Assembly: GCA_035495855.1 (NCBI GenBank)
Contig: DATJFD010000008.1
Location: forward strand, 1-20,157
Direction of reading: 5' to 3'
From: JAHFIW01 sp035495855
Lineage (GTDB): Bacteria > Patescibacteriota > Patescibacteriia > SG8-24
DNA length: 20,157 nucleotides
The notes under the pieces are model-generated. The model saw nothing but the letters and a program-made list of their open reading frames with translations. It made no database searches and was not told where the DNA came from. A program made the position numbers and the translations under genes. The stretch's first letter is position 1. Each line of letters begins with the position of its first letter. Positions 19,025 through 20,157 of this stretch are shown one piece after another.

Positions 19025-20157
19025 ATGGACGAACTGCTTGCCAAGCTGAAGACCCTGCTCGGCGACGACGCCAAGGCGACCGAGGCCCTCGACAAGGCCA
19101 AGGCCGAAGGCGTCACCGATCTCGCCACCGCGTCGCTCGCGACCGAGGCCGACTGGATCGGCTACGGCATCCCCAAGATGTCCGCTCGCAAGCTCGTCGC
19201 GGAGCTCAAGCTGGCCACCGCGCCCGCTCCCGCTGCTCCCGTCATCGCGCCCGCCGCCGGCGCCTCGCTGCTCCCCAGCCTGCCCGGCGACGACGCCTTC
19301 CTGGAGTCCCTCCGGGTCGGCGGCACGCTCAAGTCCGCGCCCACCGACGTCCTGTCGGCGGTCCGCGCGGTGCTCGCCTCGCGCCTCGGCATCTTCGACA
19401 TCGAGGAGCGCATCCTCGAGGCCATCGAGGAGCGCGCCGAAGGGCTCGGCGAGCCGGTGCCCGAGATCTTCTACGATCTCGAGAAGGCCAAGGGCAAGAA
19501 GGCGCACGCCGACGTGCTCCGCGCCCTCGGCGTCGCCGGCAACTTCGTGACCGAGCGCCGCAAGCGCGCGTTCCTCGGGCGCATGGAGGGCATCTGGGGC
19601 TCGCTCGCGGGCTTCCAGGACCAGATCCACGCCTGGCGCCAGAACTGGCAGCAGAACATGAACAACCCGGCCGCGATGATGCAGATGCTCGCCGCAGCGG
19701 TGAGCGGAGGCGCGGCCGCCGTGGCCGTCTCCGGCGTCAACGACGCGCCCGACGCGGCGCCCGTGGTCGACGCGGCCACCGCCGTGATCGAGGACATCAA
19801 CAAGATGTTCGCGGGCACCGGCATCCCCGTCGCCCGCGCGCTCGCGGCCGACGCCGTCCAGCTCCGCCAGCTCATCGAGCGGCCCGAGCTCGTCGCGGCG
19901 GTCGGCGCGGTCTCGCGCGACGAGATGCTGAAGACGCTCAAGCTCGCGGTCGGCGCGGACCTGGTCCGCGCGGAGCGCTCGGTCGCCCAGTACGTGCTCG
20001 GCGTGCTCGAGCTCCCGAAGCAGACCGACGACAAGCTGTCGCTCTACATCGTGGCCCTCGAGACCCTCGGGACCAACATCCCCTGGGAGAAGCTCAGCGG
20101 CCGCGCGAGCGACAACGGCCGGCCCGGCGTCTCGCAGCCGCGCGGCGTCAAGGCGAC
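19025..20157 (+). CDS. helical protein with SAM-like N-terminus, partial at window end
   Basis: An open frame of 377 codons running off the right edge. GGAGG lies 7 bases before the ATG at 19025, and codon use (strong G/C at third positions) is typical of a real gene. Residues about 18-62 resemble a SAM or SAM-like helical bundle, with GVTDLATASL followed by WIGYGIPKMSARKLVAEL. An Ala-Pro linker (65-80) leads into a long, largely helical region with charged helices and an Ala/Gly/Val-rich stretch near 220-245. No enzyme motif is visible. It is divergent from the pseudokinase operon and shares its control region, so a functional link is plausible. The protein may be a scaffold or adaptor, and the missing C-terminus could hold another domain. 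Confidence 0.8.
   Translation, partial: MDELLAKLKTLLGDDAKATEALDKAKAEGVTDLATASLATEADWIGYGIPKMSARKLVAELKLATAPAPAAPVIAPAAGASLLPSLPGDDAFLESLRVGGTLKSAPTDVLSAVRAVLASRLGIFDIEERILEAIEERAEGLGEPVPEIFYDLEKAKGKKAHADVLRALGVAGNFVTERRKRAFLGRMEGIWGSLAGFQDQIHAWRQNWQQNMNNPAAMMQMLAAAVSGGAAAVAVSGVNDAPDAAPVVDAATAVIEDINKMFAGTGIPVARALAADAVQLRQLIERPELVAAVGAVSRDEMLKTLKLAVGADLVRAERSVAQYVLGVLELPKQTDDKLSLYIVALETLGTNIPWEKLSGRASDNGRPGVSQPRGVKA

Overview
This is a GC-rich bacterial window with 19 supported protein genes, 14 of them on the minus strand. No rRNA, tRNA, CRISPR array, transposase or phage gene is visible. Most genes stand alone or in pairs, separated by strong hairpin terminators. All three stop codons are used normally. 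Nothing fixes the taxon. The compact layout, the many apparently leaderless genes and the short intergenic repeats fit an uncultured lineage (a Patescibacteria-like genome is possible), but that is a weak inference.

Layout. 1-3.7 kb: a metzincin-type lipoprotein protease, a single-domain response regulator, a PAP2 phosphatase and an aldehyde dehydrogenase-family protein. 3.7-4.2 kb: a repeat-rich gap with a long palindrome, a second hairpin, three REP-like units and a terminator fused to a heptanucleotide repeat. 4.2-8.2 kb: a compact glycerol kinase and a guanine deaminase in one operon, a large membrane protein and a small deoxyribosyltransferase-like protein. 8.2-8.6 kb: a gap holding the second copy of the palindrome element. 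8.6-12.9 kb: an ABC-F ATPase preceded by an inverted heptad array, a cupin, a small exported protein, GpsA and an unknown protein. 13.2-14.2 kb: a membrane PH-domain protein and a coiled-coil protein. 14.2-18.4 kb: a three-gene minus operon (zinc-ribbon pseudokinase, vWA protein, divergent adenylosuccinate synthetase homologue). 18.4-19.0 kb: divergent promoters flanking a heptad palindrome, then a strongly structured leader. 19.0 kb to the end: a partial, divergently transcribed helical protein with a SAM-like N-terminus.

How the genes work together. GlpK and GpsA both make glycerol-3-phosphate, and a PAP2 enzyme is nearby, so lipid precursor metabolism is represented. The most system-like unit is 14.2-20.2 kb: the pseudokinase, vWA and PurA-like operon, divergent from the SAM-like helical gene. 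It looks like a co-regulated signalling or metabolite module that I cannot match to a named system.

Two expression modes can be read from the sequence. One class has a TTGACC-like -35, a 16-17 bp spacer, a leader and a Shine-Dalgarno site. The other has a -10 box ending 8-10 bp before the ATG, no Shine-Dalgarno site, and is probably leaderless. Six intergenic sites carry in-phase 7-bp repeats whose unit differs from site to site; three are inverted arrays that can fold into long hairpins. These arrays and the duplicated palindrome element are the most unusual non-coding structures here.
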